A stretch of 64,000 nt of DNA from the NCBI GenBank assembly GCA_018881555.1, contig JACAXG010000233.1, forward strand, positions 758,015 to 822,014. The letters run 5' to 3'. The notes below the pieces were generated by a model that worked only from the letters and a program-made list of their open reading frames with translations, was not told where the DNA came from and did not search any database. The translations under genes were made by a program, and so were the position numbers. Positions 10,626 through 24,120 of the stretch are shown piece by piece; the stretch's first letter is position 1; every line of letters begins with the position of its first letter. Origin of the DNA: Amblyornis subalaris (lineage: Eukaryota; Chordata; Aves; Passeriformes; Ptilonorhynchidae).

Positions 10626-13290
10626 ATAATGCTTTTTGGTTTTATACCTGATCTAGTGGTAACAATCAAATGTCTTTTTTAGGATCTCTTCTGTATAACT
10701 CATCTTCTATTTTTTTTTCTTGTTGTTTTTCTGTTCTCTGATTTCATTGGGGTACTCACTGGGTACTGGACTATCTTGTTGTGGTCTTGTGCTGTCGGGG
10801 TCCAAAAGAGAAGCAATCCATTCCTACATTGTTTGAAGTAGTAAGGCAAATAACACCTAGAGATAAGTATCATTATTAAGGTAAATATTTTTAATTTCAG
10901 TCATCAACTACATATCAAAAATAGCCATTCAAACTTCTCTGAAATGCTGACATAGCCTGAAAATACTGGAAGCCTGTCTCACTTTTGTTCTTTTGAAATA
11001 TAACCCAAAGAAGATTAGTACCTTTACCACAAAAACATTAGTCTTTTAAAAACATGTTAAGATTGAAGGGTTTGACTTCCCAAAATAGGAAATGTCAGGG
11101 AGTATCTGTGAGCTTCATTCAGGTTTTTTACACGTTTGCATTATGATAGTATTTTATCCTTTTGATTAAAAGCTAAATATTAAATTTTGCTTTTGTTGTG
11201 GTTTAGCAGAACTTGAGCTAACACGGCAGTGCCAATGGGATGGATTCTCTGCAGGAGCCTGCCCTGGGTGAGGATGGGTTTCACCAGTGATTACTGACAA
11301 CAGAGGAGTGTTGAAATGCAGGAAGATGTTTTTTTCTTTCAAAGTTTGTGGGCGACTTGCTCGTTCCTCTGTGAGCTGTGTATCCTCCACCAGCAATTTG
11401 TCCCAAACTCTGTGCCAAAACCATGTCAGCCTCACTCTGAGGTCCTCACGCTCTTTGCACAAGCTGTTTCTTGCTGTTTTACTCTGTTATTTCTGGTCCC
11501 TCCCTCCAGCTCCTTTGCTTCTGAACTCAGCACATCTTCCTACTCCTTTTTTTTTAAGGATCAGAGATCACAGTGCTCCACCAGGTCTTTATCTCTAAGA
11601 ATGTAAAAACCTACCTGCAGCATCTGCCAGAGGCAGTGAAATTCTGCCTTTCTGCTCAAGTATGGAGATAATCTTAGGGACAGCACGGAAGATTAAACCT
11701 GAATTTTCTCTTGACTGATTTCCATACTTCTGTTGTTAGAAACAAAACAAAACAGGAAAAAAAACCCCAAACCCAAACACCAAAACCCCATAACAACCTC
11801 AAAAAGCAACTTCCAGTAACTTTATTCTGCCCCTGTCTCATTCACTTGGTGCAAGAGTTTCTGGAGATCCCAGCAAGTCTTCCAGCTCAAAACAAGGGCT
11901 GGGCTTTCGGCAGGGGGAGTCACAAACAGGAACAACAAATTTGAATCTCACAGTAATCAAGCCATCAGCTGTCTTTGTTTTATGAACAGCAGCTGAGCTG
12001 GGAGGCATAATTAGGGTAATGGTTTCTGGCTCCAGCTGTGTCTCACTACAGAACAAAGAGAGCTCAGCAGAGATTTTGTAGTATAATACATTTTTCCCCC
12101 TTTCTACTTGGGAGAATTAACAAAGATTACTCGATGGACTGGGGCTGTGATTCAGATACAAGTGAACATCAGTATTTTTCCATGGAGAATGTGTCCAAAG
12201 CTCACAGGATTTTGAAAGAGTCTACCATCAGCATTGTGCTTGCCTCCAGCCCAGGGGTAGCCAGGTGCTTCGGTGTAAACAGACCCTACCAAGTGCCTCT
12301 TGTAGTACTTCCAGAGGACTCTAAGTAGGTGTTGAAATTTTTCCCTGGACTCTTTTTGTGTTCTTCTGAGTCCCGGATCCCCTGCGTGACTGAGGAGTTC
12401 CTCTGGAATAAGGGATGGGTTTTGCAAAGTGTGTTCTTTTGGATGAAAGGAGCTATAGAAATGAAGGTTTTCTGGTGTCCCACATGGAGAACTGCCGGTG
12501 GGATGTCTGCCGCTGGTGTGACCTACTGAGCTTGGAGAGGGATAAAAGTTAAAGCCTGACCTAACTGAGTTCTAGCTAACAAGGACCAGCTGGTCACAGA
12601 AAAGAGGGTGGGGAGGAAAATATGGGGAAAATCAGCTTGGCCTCACCAGGGGGATGTCTGGAAGATGAGAGGGAATGTGTAGGTCCTTGGGCCTAGAATC
12701 CATGATAGGGAAGGTGATGAGGCACTTTGGGTGGATAATCTGGGTAGAAGAGGAGTTTTGTGGACTTTCTTCTCACCATCCACTTGCTGTAGCTTTGAGT
12801 GCTACACAACCCCCAGGAAATCATGTAGACTCTCATGCTGAGATACTTAATAGTTGTCTTAAAGCCTTTTGTCCAGAAGTCAGTGAAACTATAATGGTTT
12901 TACTTTAATGCTTCACAATCAAAGTAAATTTCTAGCTCAAATTATAAAAGGACTGCAAGAACTCAAAAAGCCTGACATGCAGAACTGACAGATAGAAATA
13001 TAGGCATATGTCAGTGCACAGTACTTGAAAATGTAAATTTATTAATTCAGCTCTGTGTGTTAAGTTGTAAAATCATCTGTCTGTTAAAAGTGACTGCAGG
13101 AGGATGCTGAGAATTGTGCTAACTTGACATTAACAAAGTCTCCCTGGCTGTGACACAGGCAATAGCGTGATTATTCTTTAAGAAGTACAGATACAGCAAT
13201 GCCAAAAAAGAAGATGACAGCTTTGTGTATAAATTGATCCAAAGATCTCTTCTTTCCTATTTATTTATGTGCTGTGATGTTTCATTCCAG

Positions 13291-13404
13291 GTGATCAGCT
13301 TTTTCAGCTCCCGGTTAGAGCAAGCTGGAGCTGAGCTGTCAGTGGAGCGAGTTCTGGAAATCATCAAGCAAGGAGCTGTTGCTTTGCCCAAAGACAGGCT
13401 AAGA
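13291..13404 (+). CDS. DYM: DYM (dymeclin), penultimate coding exon
   Basis: This exon encodes 38 residues, starting [20 protein letters not shown] and ending [10 protein letters not shown]. It is 114 bp and phase 0 at both ends, with acceptor TTCCAG ending at 13290 and donor GTAAGT from 13405. It joins in frame to the upstream exon (…QNIDL) and to the terminal exon ([10 protein letters not shown]…). The peptide differs from the mammalian protein, as I recall it, at only a few positions, for example LEQ in place of LLQ and GAVA in place of GVVA. It belongs to the helical C-terminal part of dymeclin. No catalytic motif is expected in this family. Confidence 0.95.
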
Positions 13405-15148
13405 GTAAGTGCTCAAGACCTCATCAGTTAAATTTTTCCAATCAATTACACATATATGTCCTTTATATCTGTAAAAATCACATCAAAAAATCGTCTTTCC
13501 TATCAATAATGACTGATAAGTGATTATGCTGTCGATTGCCATATGTGCATGTTTTCATTTAAATTCCTAATTTCTGCTAAGTGTTTGGGTGAGTTTTTGT
13601 GATTAGTTATTAAATTGAAGCATGTGGAGGAATTAATATTTGCTGGAGCTAAGGTTTTCTTCTTCATATCCTGAAGATGCAGGCTCCTCTCTCCATCTGT
13701 TGTTTCGTTGTGCTGTAACCAAACATTGATAATTCTCTTTTTTGATTAATTTCTTGTTATGTCTGTAGTGTTCTGCACCTCCCTCTGGGTCTGTACAAAA
13801 TGTTACAAAGATAAATTTTGGGGGCTTTAGTTAAGAATTACCCAACCTAGTGAAAATCAGTTCAGGACCTGTGAGTCTGGTCAACACGATGATGAGCTTT
13901 CTGTATAATACTGAGCAGTCCCCTCCATTCCTTTCTGGGAATCTCTCAAATCTCTTGTGGGATTTACCAGCTTGACAGGTTTTGTGAGGCTAAAATCCAT
14001 TAATGGCTGTGTGATGTTTAAATACTACAATAAAGAAATCTGTGTAAGTGGGTAAGTAAGCAAATGGGAGTTGCATGTGTTTTTTAAACACAATGAATTT
14101 TGTTTCTTTGTTGTGCCAAGCATATTTTAAATATTGTCTGTTTTCTGCAGAACTATTTTTGTTCCTACTCTGTGATAAGAGAATGAAAGCATCTTCTTGA
14201 GACCCATTTCTTTGGTGGTAACTTCAGTAAAATATCCTCTGATAAGGCACTCTGAGTCCGCACAGCCATTGGCGATGGCTGGTGATTTATTTATACGCTG
14301 GTAATTTTAAAACACCCAGTGGGAATTTTCTAGCTGGCTGCGTATACTAATGTCTTTCCTTTTCCCTCTGTCCCTGAGATGGCATGTATTTAGTCACTCA
14401 GACTGAATTACCTTGAGAGAGATTGGTCTGGAGTCCGAGGCCTGAGCCGCAGTACAGGAATAGCCTGAGTTACACCAGAGGAGTTGCTGGATCCAAATCC
14501 AGCCCTTCAGGTTGTCCTTTCTACACAGTGATGCTGTGAATACAGAGGAACACTGGAATTTTGGCTATTTCTATGACAGCTTATGTGCAGATAATTAAAA
14601 GCTCTTACATTGAGGCTACGGTGATTCCTTCTTGACACAGAGCCATCAGCAAATAAACTCGCTGCTTAGAAAAAAACTAAGGTTTTTTCAGTTACTTAGT
14701 GTGCCACATCTGCTGACATGTCAGGCCACGAATTTAGAGAAATGCTGTTTCTGGAGTGAGATCCTGTCAAGTTTAAATTTTCTGCATTAATGATATACAG
14801 TATTCAAAATGATGTATTTATATTGCCAGATAAAGCAGCAAACCAGCAGCTTTTGACATGTGCCAAGATCTGTAAGTCCTCACCAAGCAGTCAAGTACTT
14901 CCAGTTGTAAGGATGCTTAGTGAGGCTTGGAGCACTTCCCTTTCCTCTGGAGGACTTGAGTTTGGGGACAGACTTACCAAGTGAATACAGCCAGCCTGGC
15001 ACATAATTCTTCTATGCTGGCCACTTACACACTTACACCTACTGGGTTTTGTCCCTTTTTTTTTTTTTTTAAAATCCTTTTGCTGAGCAGCAGTTTGGCC
15101 AGAGCAGGTTACTTCTCCACAGAGAAAAGTTGGTGACATTGACCTTGG

Positions 15149-15212
15149 TGTGTATGTGTATAACTAGATATACATATAGAGAGTGATATATGTGTATTGT
15201 CATGCATCAGTT
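15149..15212. repeat. Imperfect TG/TA microsatellite
   Basis: Alternating purine-pyrimidine sequence rich in TGTA and TATA units (GTGTGTATGTGTATAAC, GATATACATATAGAGAG), interrupted. Confidence 0.6.
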
Positions 15213-15584
15213 TGTACATGCAAATAACTTCCTTCCTTTGTACAGATAGTGATGAGGAGCAGCACGTTTCTCTCCTATAGAAATGAACTTGTGAGTCTGT
15301 GTGCCCTCTGTCCCTGTGCCTCTCCTAGGAGTCTCCTAGTTCCTCAGGTTTTCTTCCCACTCCAGTTTCTGAGGTTTTCAGGGGAAGCTATTCTAGAGCT
15401 CAACAAACTCATATGAAGATCAGACTGAAGATATAGTTACACAATAACTCTGGCAACTCTGAGGAATTTCAGCAGCTAAATAAAAGAGAAAGCTTTAATC
15501 CTCATGTCTTTAATGACACTCTCTGGGCAAGTCTGGATGGGTGGGAGCAGCCCTACCCACACTGACTTTGATGGCACCTTTCAG

Positions 15585-15770
15585 GGAGTTGTCCTGAAGG
15601 TCCCCCCTGAGCCTCCCTTTCTTCACACCGAGACCCCCAGCTCCCTCAGCTGTTCCTGGTGCTGCAGCCCCTTTCCCAGCTCCGTTCCCTTCCCTGGACA
15701 TGCTCCAGCCCCTCAGTGTCTTCCTTGTGAAAGGACCAAAACTGCCCCCAGGATAGGGGTCAGCTTGTGC
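15585..15770 (-). mobile_element. CR1 LINE internal fragment
   Basis: An antisense internal CR1 piece. It contains CAGGGAGTTGTCCTGAAGG, CCCCCCTGAGCCTCCCTTTC, CCCTTCCCTGGACATGCTCC and AGCCCCTCAGTGTC. The CR1 3' terminus is missing, so the element is truncated at both ends or rearranged. Confidence 0.82.
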
Positions 15771-16441
15771 CCAGCCAGCTTAGACAATATCTGGAGGGAC
15801 TGTGAATCTGTTGCATCTGTGTTGACACAACCTACATGTAATTACAATGTGCAAAGCTGTGGAGTTCAATCCTGAGAATTTATATATCAGCTTTGCAGTT
15901 AATTGCTAACCAATTTCCAAGCCATCCTTCCCTTTTGCCACAGCATACTGAAGTGCTCTAAAGTACAAGAGACCCTGCAGAGATATTATTCGTTCCTCCT
16001 AGAAATAACCACCTTCAGCTGAAGCACTCTGGGGGAGGTGGTTGAAACACGGATATGATTTGGAAAATGAGGGCTGAAACAGAGCTTTTACTCACTTCCC
16101 TGCAGCTCAGACAATGATGTTTTTTTCTTGTGTGTAAGTACCTAATGTATGCACGGATGTTTTCAAGGGAATGTTTTCAAGTTGCTTATCTTGGCCTTTG
16201 TCGAGGAAGTGAGCATTCAAGAGGTGCTACATGTATTCAGGTCCTGAGTCTGTTGCTTAGCCCATAGTTCAAACATGAATCAACGTCAACTAAAAATAAC
16301 AGCACTTAGAGCCACGATCCTCATCTGCATAATGGAGCTTATCAGTTTGGTAGCACACCCTGGTACTCCTGCTCCCTTTCACTGTGGGAAGCAACACGGG
16401 GTGCAAAGTGAGCATGTGTGGTAGCAGTAGGTCATGGATAA

Positions 16442-16472
16442 ATATATGCATATATATATATATGTATATGTG
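16442..16472. repeat. (TA)n microsatellite
   Basis: A short run of TA units interrupted by GC and GT (ATATATGCATATATATATAT then ATGTATATGTGT). Confidence 0.75.
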
Positions 16473-17817
16473 TCTGCGTTAGGAAAGATGTCCTGCATTT
16501 TCTTAGCAAATAATTATTGAGAAATGGTAGATCTAACTCAGATTTTCTTTCTAGTCCTGGAGCGGTCTGACTGGAGACAAAGAATATGATTAACATTATT
16601 TTAAGCATATGCTTTTAGCTATGTACTGTGGAAGGCCGAGAAAGTCCAAGCTGAGCAATTAGCCTTTTAGAAGACTTCTGCACAAACAGAGAGATAAAGG
16701 GCAGGTGCTGAAATCAAGAGCTGGTTATTTCTCCCTCAGTCTGTGGGAGGAGATAAATGACGTTAATATGCCCAGGATGGAGGCAGAAGCCATAGCGTGG
16801 AGATAGAGCTGTCTCCTTTGCAGACAAGCAGCCCACAATCCAGGCTCCCTGCTATATTGCAGAAGCTTATTAAAGGCAATTTAGAGATCATAGTGATAGG
16901 TGAAAATTGGCCTCATTCTTTCTTTCTCTTTATTTTTTTTAAAGTTCTCAGGCTGCCTTTCTTCCCTTTGGTGAACTATCTGTACTTTCAGGATTAGGAG
17001 AGTGAGAGAAGTGGGACTGTGTCTGGAGCCTGTGAGTTATCTTAGGATTTCAAGGGGAGTTAGCCAGCAGATAACCACTCTTCTGCAATAAGTGGGAAAA
17101 CTTGTTTCAAATGCCAGCTAGTGACTGGAAGCTGACATTTGGTTTCATGGAATGATCACACTTGGGAGGCCGCATTTAATGCTTTAGAAAAGTTCCCATT
17201 ACCTAAGCCACTTAAGGTGGAGATTTGTTTTTCATGAGCATTTTCTGAGCTGCTTGTGTTTTTCTCCTACTCCTTTTCTCCCCATGTCAATGAGTATTTT
17301 GTCATCAGTGTGCACTCTGTCAGATGTTCTTTGTGTGCTGTGCAGACGTGCCATTATGCCATCAACTCTCACCTTTTTGGTATGGTACAAAATTTAATAT
17401 TTATTAAAGTGCATTTGAGTTCGACGGGCATTAAAATTTCACAGAATATGTAAAAGGAGCAGAGGTAAAAGCCTTCTGTCTCTTGACAGAACAAGTTTTG
17501 CTTTAGGTGTTAAAAGCCCTTGTCGTAGGTTTCCCCTACTATTAACAATGTACTTCCAACTCCATCAGCTTCCATTTGTTTCACTGGAGAAAGCTGCTAA
17601 TCACTGAGGCACCAGAGCACAGGGGAGGAGTAAATTGTCATCATGGTGATGGCAGATAATACCTGGATCTGGACAAGAGCAGCTTTGTGTCTCTGGCACA
17701 TCACCCTGGGGAAGCAGCACCAGCACCAAAAGTTCAGCACCAAAAGTTCAGCTACAACAACGTGGTTGTTGACTGAGGTGGCAGTGGATTCAATGGCGGA
17801 TGTCAAGCATGGGTGCT

Positions 17818-18222
17818 TTGATAGAATCACGGAATCATTTAAGTTGGAAAAGACCTCTAAGACCATTGGGTCCAACCCTTTCTCCAGCACTGCCAAGGCC
17901 ACCACTGACCCATATCCCCAGATGCTACATCCACACGCTTTTAAATCCCTCCAGGGATGGGGACTCCACCACTGCCCTGGGCAGCTGCGCCAAGGGTCAA
18001 CAGCCCTTTCCGTGAAGGAATTTTCCTCAGTATCCAACCTGACCCTTCCCTGGCACAGCTTGAGGCCGTTTCCTCTCCTCCTGTCGCTGTTCCCTGGGAG
18101 CAGAGCCCAACCCCCCCGGCTGCCCCCTCCAGTCAGGGAGTTGTGGAGAGCCAGAAGGTCCCCCCCAAGCCTCCTTTTCTCCGGGCTGAGCCCCCTCAGC
18201 TCCCTCAGCCTCTCCCCATCAG
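17818..18222 (-). mobile_element. CR1 LINE 3' fragment
   Basis: An antisense CR1 of about 0.4 kb. It runs from the 3' tip (ATAGAATCACGGAATCATTT) through GGAAAAGACCTCTAAGACC, CCTCCAGGGATGGGGACTCC, CTTGAGGCCGTTTCC and GGGAGCAGAGCCCAAC to CTCCCTCAGCCTCTCC. Just upstream, AGCACCAAAAGTTC is repeated in tandem (17722-17749). Confidence 0.92.
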
Positions 18223-20099
18223 ACTTGTGTTCATGGCAAATCAGGAAAGAGGAATGGACATCTAAGAAAGTGCATGTGAAGTCCCTAAAACTGTGGGATC
18301 CTAAACCACTTATTGTTTTGGTTACTGAGCTCTCTCTGGAAACGTTTTCCTGCTTCTGCAGATGCTCCTCCCGCGGAGGAGACATCATCTTTTCAGCAGT
18401 CATTTGTTCCATCACGCTGTGCAGAGGGGCAGGACATGGGCAGCCCTGCATAGCACCCCAGCTAAGGAAAATGGCAAAGGAAATCGGTCACGTTCCATAT
18501 GTATGCACCCTGTTGATCCCAAGAAACCATCCATTGCCCCAGTTATCTATTAGACTTGCTCCTGATGATGATTTTTTTTTTCCCCACAGTCCTGCTGTCC
18601 TTAGTCCTGAGAGGTTGTTATTTGGCCACGGCAAGATGCTGGATTCCAGATCCAGACGAGTGGTCTTTAATAATCTAAATTAAACCTTGGGGCAGATTTG
18701 TAATTGCTTTAAAAGCTATGTATAGCTTTCTTGTGTTTGTTTTACTGCTGTAACACTTTTGCTGCTGTGGGGTTTTTGGTGGAATACTGCACAAATTAAC
18801 TCTGTGTGACACCATAAAGAGGTAGCGACAGAAGAGTTACAGAGACCAGCAACTCCTTGACAGAGCTCGAGGGCAGACCACTAAGCAAGAGAGACAGAAA
18901 ACTTCCTTAAAAAATAAATTCACCCAGTTCTTCCTGATATTTTTTTTTTTTTTTCCTTCTGGCTCAAAGGTCAAAGTTCTTATTATAGTGGAAGCCGATT
19001 GTGTCTAATACATCCTTAGGTCTGATGCTAGGCAGGCGTCTCTAACACAGACTTCCTTTTGCTGACCCTCAGCTGCTGTTAACCCTTAACCTGAAGAAGA
19101 TCGGATTAGTGACAGAAGTGTAAGAAACTTTCAAACAAAGTGCTTTTTGGGCCTTTCCAAAAGACTGACCATATGCTAAGAATAAGAGTATTTATCGATT
19201 GTATATTTCCTTCTGACAATTTATACCCTCAATTAAGATGTCAGACTTCCCTGCTTCCGTGAGCTGACCTGTAAGTGATGGACAATAACTCATGGTTCTT
19301 TTGAAGGGATTTGTTTTAGAGGTCAAGTTCTCAGAGACCTCAAGTAGAGAAGAATATACTCCCTGTCCCTTGAGAAATATTATTTTGGGTAATCAAAATT
19401 CCAGGGGAAAAAAATGATCTTGAAAGTTTTGATGGGCTTTGTGGTCAGAAAATAACTTATCGTTGTGAAACTCTGAGCAGTCAAAGACATGTCTGCACTC
19501 AGCTGACTCTGGCTAATCTTACAGTGGGATTATAAACCTGTCTGTCTGTCTGAGCCAGGGCAAACCCTCATGCAGGTGCTTTTCTGTTAATGTAAGCCTG
19601 GCTACTTAAATTGTTGAGAGTGAGTTGAAACTAAACTGAATGACACCACTTTATAATAAGTATGTCCAAGCAGGAGTTTCTATCATTTAAATCTATTTAA
19701 TTAAATGGTGCAAACTTGTGTGTAGGCAAGATCTAAAGTATGTGAGAAATACTATGGAAAAACTGGGATTACTATAGTGCTTGAAGTTAGATACTTGCTG
19801 ACATAATGCATTGTATGGGAACTGTTGACTTTGTAGTTTGAAAACTTACAGGAAGAAAAATAACTGCATCATCCCAGAAGGGAATGAAAGCTTCAGAAAT
19901 AAATACCACCCTCACTTTTTAACATTAATATGATAATTTACAGAAATGTGACTTTAGTAAGAAGTAGGATTGAGTAGCTAGTTAGAATAAATGAAATGTT
20001 AACCAAAAAATTTGCTTGTATGCCTGATTGCTTTCTTCTAACACTGAAAAAGCCAAAGGCCAAAGTAAATTTGCTTTAACATTTGTGGATTCGAAGTCA

Positions 20100-20222
20100 T
20101 GGAATCACAGAATCATTTAGGATGGAAAAGCCCTCTAAAATAATGAGTACAACTGCTCACCAAAGGTGGCCAAGGCCACCACTAACCCATGTCCCCAAGT
20201 GCCACATCTGCATGGCTTTTGA
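20100..20222 (-). mobile_element. CR1 LINE 3' tip
   Basis: An antisense CR1 terminus: GGAATCACAGAATCATTTAG, GATGGAAAAGCCCTCTAAAA, GGCCAAGGCCACCACTAACC, CATGTCCCCAAGTGCCACAT and TGCATGGCTTTT. Confidence 0.88.
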
Positions 20223-22259
20223 ACACTTAGGTGTTCAAAAGTCTTTGAAATGTGATGACTCCTGTTGTTCCATGGTTAAAAGTGGATTTCAGCAGTCTTT
20301 AGAGAGCCTGGTTTGTAGCCACGTGTAATGCAAATACAGCTGATGAGTTGGATTGAATACTAACAACACTTCATTTTCAGAAGCATCCTTCAGGTAAAAT
20401 GGAAGAAATCAGTTAACTTCAAGAGTTTAGGGAAAGAGAAATAAATTATACTGCAGTCCTTTGCAATGTTGTTTGACTTGAAACTTGCGATCCCCAGAGC
20501 TTCACAGTGCTGAACTCAAGGTGTTTGAAATGTTGGCATAGGCTGACAGTGTTGGTGAGTCATTTATAAAGCATATTTCTTTATTTTTCAAAGTTTGCTT
20601 GATTATTTTTATATGAAAAAAACCAAAAACCAACCATAACTCTTCATACAGTTCCCCATTCCCATAAGTGTTTGCATAGATTTTGACTGTCACACATGTC
20701 AAGATCTGGGTTTCTTTGGTGTGGTGTAAGACGAGTCCTTTTGCACTGAAGGTCTTAGTTACAGCTGAGTATTTTATCTGCTTGAGTGCTGCCAGGTCTA
20801 ACAGCAGTGGTGTGCACCCTGGCACTCACAACCTCTCCCTGGCACTCCCAAAGAGAGTTCACTCATGCTGTAACCGACACCATATTTACACGTTACTCCT
20901 AAGGCTGTTTGAAAAGGGGATGTGCTTTCCACCTTTCCCCAGTTGTCTGATGAGTGTGAAAATTCTACAGTATCACATTTTTAAAATTATTTTTGTAGCA
21001 TTATGGGGAAAGGCACAAAGAAAAAAGCAAACCACCCCTCAAATGATTCCAGGAAACTACATTTTTCAAATGTGAATGCTTCTGAGAACCCAAACAAGTT
21101 AGGTTTGCTTTTACACAGCAGCTGTCAGTCAATTTTGGGATTAAAACCAGCTTTTTAACTTGAGTTTACTTCAGTGGTTATAAATTCTTTCATGGGGGTG
21201 GAGAAAAATAAACAGTAACTTTTGGCATTATTGACTAGAACAAGAAGAAAAACCCAGTTATTTTATTTTGCTTGTCTGCCTGGCACAGTTAAAAACATAT
21301 TAATGCTTTTTTGACACCTCCGTATTGAAGAGTAATATAAACATCACTGCAGCGTCAACATAGGAAAATATGCATTAGCAAACTTTTGAATCTCTGATCT
21401 TTAAACTGTTTCTCATGTAGAATCAGTTTCTTATTGTAAAGCACCCAAAAATCTCTTTGAACAGAAAACAGTAATCATGCTTTCAACTTAGAGCTCTGCA
21501 TAAAGCTTTTCTTCAGAGATAAAGAATAAACTGAGAACTTCAGCCTTGTTTTCTTCCTAGTCGTTGAAGCATTCATTTCCATGGGGAACATCCTGCTTTC
21601 ACTGGAGGGTTTTGCTGTACGCTCCATAATTCTTAAGGTTGTCAAGGTGTATCTTCGTGGTTAGGAGACGGTACCAGGCATGATGCGAGCAGAACACCAG
21701 GCAGGGCCCAAGATATTGCATATCCCATGGTGGGGAGTATATGACTCACAGTGGCTGGTATTAATTAGGAGGGAAGCGGGACTGTTCTTCACGTTTCCCT
21801 GCCTTCTCCCTGATTTCCCTGGCTGCTGCTCTGCAGGTGTCACACTGATTGCAGGGTAGCTCAGGAAATGGAGCCGATGCGAGAGTCAGCAGCCTAGGTG
21901 AGGATCTCACGGCATGAGAGCTTTGTGTTTCTGCCTGTGCAGTGTGTGAGCAGAGCAGCAAAACTGGGTCTGTGCGCTCCTGACCTTTGGCCACCTCGGT
22001 TGGAGTAGGTTGAGAGAAGCAGCTCAAGGAGCAGTGGGATGGAGGTAGAGCTGTATTACAGGTGCACAATCAGCTCAAAGGGGCTGGGAGTGACTCTGGT
22101 GACCCACACCAAATCCGTCAGCTTTTGCTCGCTCTTGTGTTGAATAGTTTACACTTTGCCACCTGTCTTGATGAATAATTTCTCTTACACAGGGTACAAT
22201 TCAAATAAGACACTGATGTCTGAGTCCCCTCAATGTACGTGACTGTTTGTTCTGGGTTC

Positions 22260-22484
22260 AGGTTGGATATTGGGAAGGAATTATTGGCTGTGAGAGTAGT
22301 GAGGCCCTGGCACAGGGAGCCCAGAGAAGCTGTGGCTGCCCCATCCCTGGCAGTGTCCAAGGCCGGGTTGGATGGGGTTTAGAGCAGCCTGGGATGGTTA
22401 AAGGTGTCCCTGCCCATGACAGGGTGTGGAATGAGGTGATCTTTAAGGTCCCTTGCAACTCAAACCATTCTGTGATTCTATGAT
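22260..22484 (+). mobile_element. CR1 LINE 3' fragment
   Basis: A sense CR1 3' end: GGTTGGATATTGGGAAGGAA, GTGAGGCCCTGGCACAGG, GCTGTGGCTGCCCCATCCCT, GGTGTCCCTGCCCATG, CTTTAAGGTCCCTTGC and a terminal TCTGTGATTCTATGATA. It is complete at the 3' end. Confidence 0.92.
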
Positions 22485-24120
22485 ATAAATGCTAATGTTA
22501 CGGTGCTGGGTTTTGCTTATGTCAGCCCATCTGTGGCACTCCATACCTGCAGTATTATCCTCCACTTTAATGCCACATGCTGAAGAAAGGAGAAAGAAGA
22601 CTACTTGTTTTCCTGCTACAGTGTTCCCTGCTCATTGTGCAGTGTTTTGCGTGGAGTTAACGCAGTATTTGGGGGAAGCATAGCAGTAGCTCAGAAAGGA
22701 TCAAGGATACTTTACAGGCAGCAAAGTTGTGAATATCAAAATGCTCCAAAGAAGAGCAGATCTTTTTTGTATCTCTTTCAGGTATGCCTGCAGCTTTTCT
22801 CATTTGAGGGCTAAAGCATGCATTAATTAACGTGAGAGAAGTCAGGGAAGGAGCAGCAGGAACGGGGAGTTTGTTTGGTCTACATGTGGGTGTTATGTCT
22901 GAAGTAGTGCTCTGGTGTTCCTCCAATGCCACGTACCTTGTTTGCAAACCTGGGTAGATAATGAATATAGAGAACTGTTATTCTTTTATGCTGTTACCTT
23001 GTGTTTGTCACAGCCTTGAGCAGAAAGCACCAAAGTTCCCCGCAAAGGTATGAGTAGTGGTGCTGTGATAAAGGACAGACTCAATCAAGTCTGTAGCATT
23101 TTCGTTGGGAGCAAGGAAGAATTTATCCTGGCCTTTCCAAAGAACTACAACGTGCAGTAAAACTGGATTCAGACAGTTTGAGAACAAGCATAATATTTCT
23201 TTAGCTTTGCCACCTTTCCATTTATTATTTTGTTTTTCAGTGATGGGATATTGTGCATCCCAGTAAACTCCAAACCCACAGTACTTTCTCCCTGTCACCG
23301 AGACATCTGGTTGTGCTGGGGGAGCTAATCAATTGCAGGCATTGTTTCTATTATAAGCCTGCAAGCCACTTGAAAAGTTACCCAGGATTTTGGTAATGAA
23401 GGGCCTGAAGTTATTATTTGAGCTTTTTCTTTTTTTTTTCCTTTTAACTTCCCTTCAGGAGTCATCAGACTAGCAGTATTTTTTTTTTTTACAAGCTCAA
23501 ATTTTAGACTATTGAAAGTTCAGTTCTGTGTGTGTCAAGCTACTTGAATTTCCTGTAAAAATGTTGGAGTTGTGAATTGATTTGTGATAATATGAAAGTG
23601 AACAAACATCCAGGTTAACTCTGTCTGAAAAGTTGGTCTTTAAATAGATCAGAAACTCAGAGCTGAGCTTGGGTTGAGGCACATCTGTCGTTTTGCGATT
23701 AGAGCTGATATTTACTGTTAGTGTTCAGTAAGGCTACCAGTCACATTTATGAAGATAACTTAAAAAAAATCAATTTATAGCTCAAAACCAAGAACAGTTT
23801 AGAACTTGAGAGTGACGTTCAGCTCTTGACGCGACACACCCTATAGCTTCAATTGAAAACTCCTCCTTCACAACCTCACTGATGCCAAAATCTAACCAAT
23901 AATAAATGATTTATCATTCTGTATTTGGCTTTTTCCTGTTGGAAGGGTGGGGGAGAGAACCTCAACTCCAGAATACCGAGTCATTGCTAGCACTTGGCTC
24001 CGAAGCACATAAACAATGCGGACTGCTACAAGTCCCATCCCAGCGCCTGTCTTACATGACCATGTGTTCTCAGAGTTCTTAGTCTGATGTCAGGCGTGTG
24101 CTGGGGCTGGTTTGTTTTTT

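Larger units (their letters stand above)
3873..13290 (+). other. DYM: DYM intron (9,418 bp)
   Basis: This phase-0 intron has donor GTGAGT at 3873 and an acceptor ending TTCCAG at 13290. The first 3.2 kb lie in the left arm of the inverted repeat. It contains antisense CR1 pieces at 4042-4098 and 6628-7243, a sense CR1 at 9578-9778 and a weak tRNA-like relic at 10555-10625. It also has A/T runs near 5380-5413 and an A/C-rich simple stretch near 11740-11800. I see no other gene; open frames at 6738-7322 and 6843-7229 are read-through of the CR1. Confidence 0.85.

Noticed and set aside
17722..17749. Two tandem copies of AGCACCAAAAGTTC
   Set aside because: Only two 14-bp units, a routine small duplication with no further structure.
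17597..18683. Open frames of 284 (minus) and 346 (plus) codons
   Set aside because: Both cross the CR1 fragment at 17818-18222 and flanking GC-rich intron. The minus-strand frame reads CR1-like peptide (SPEKRRLGGDLLAL), so it is a retrotransposon remnant and not a gene.
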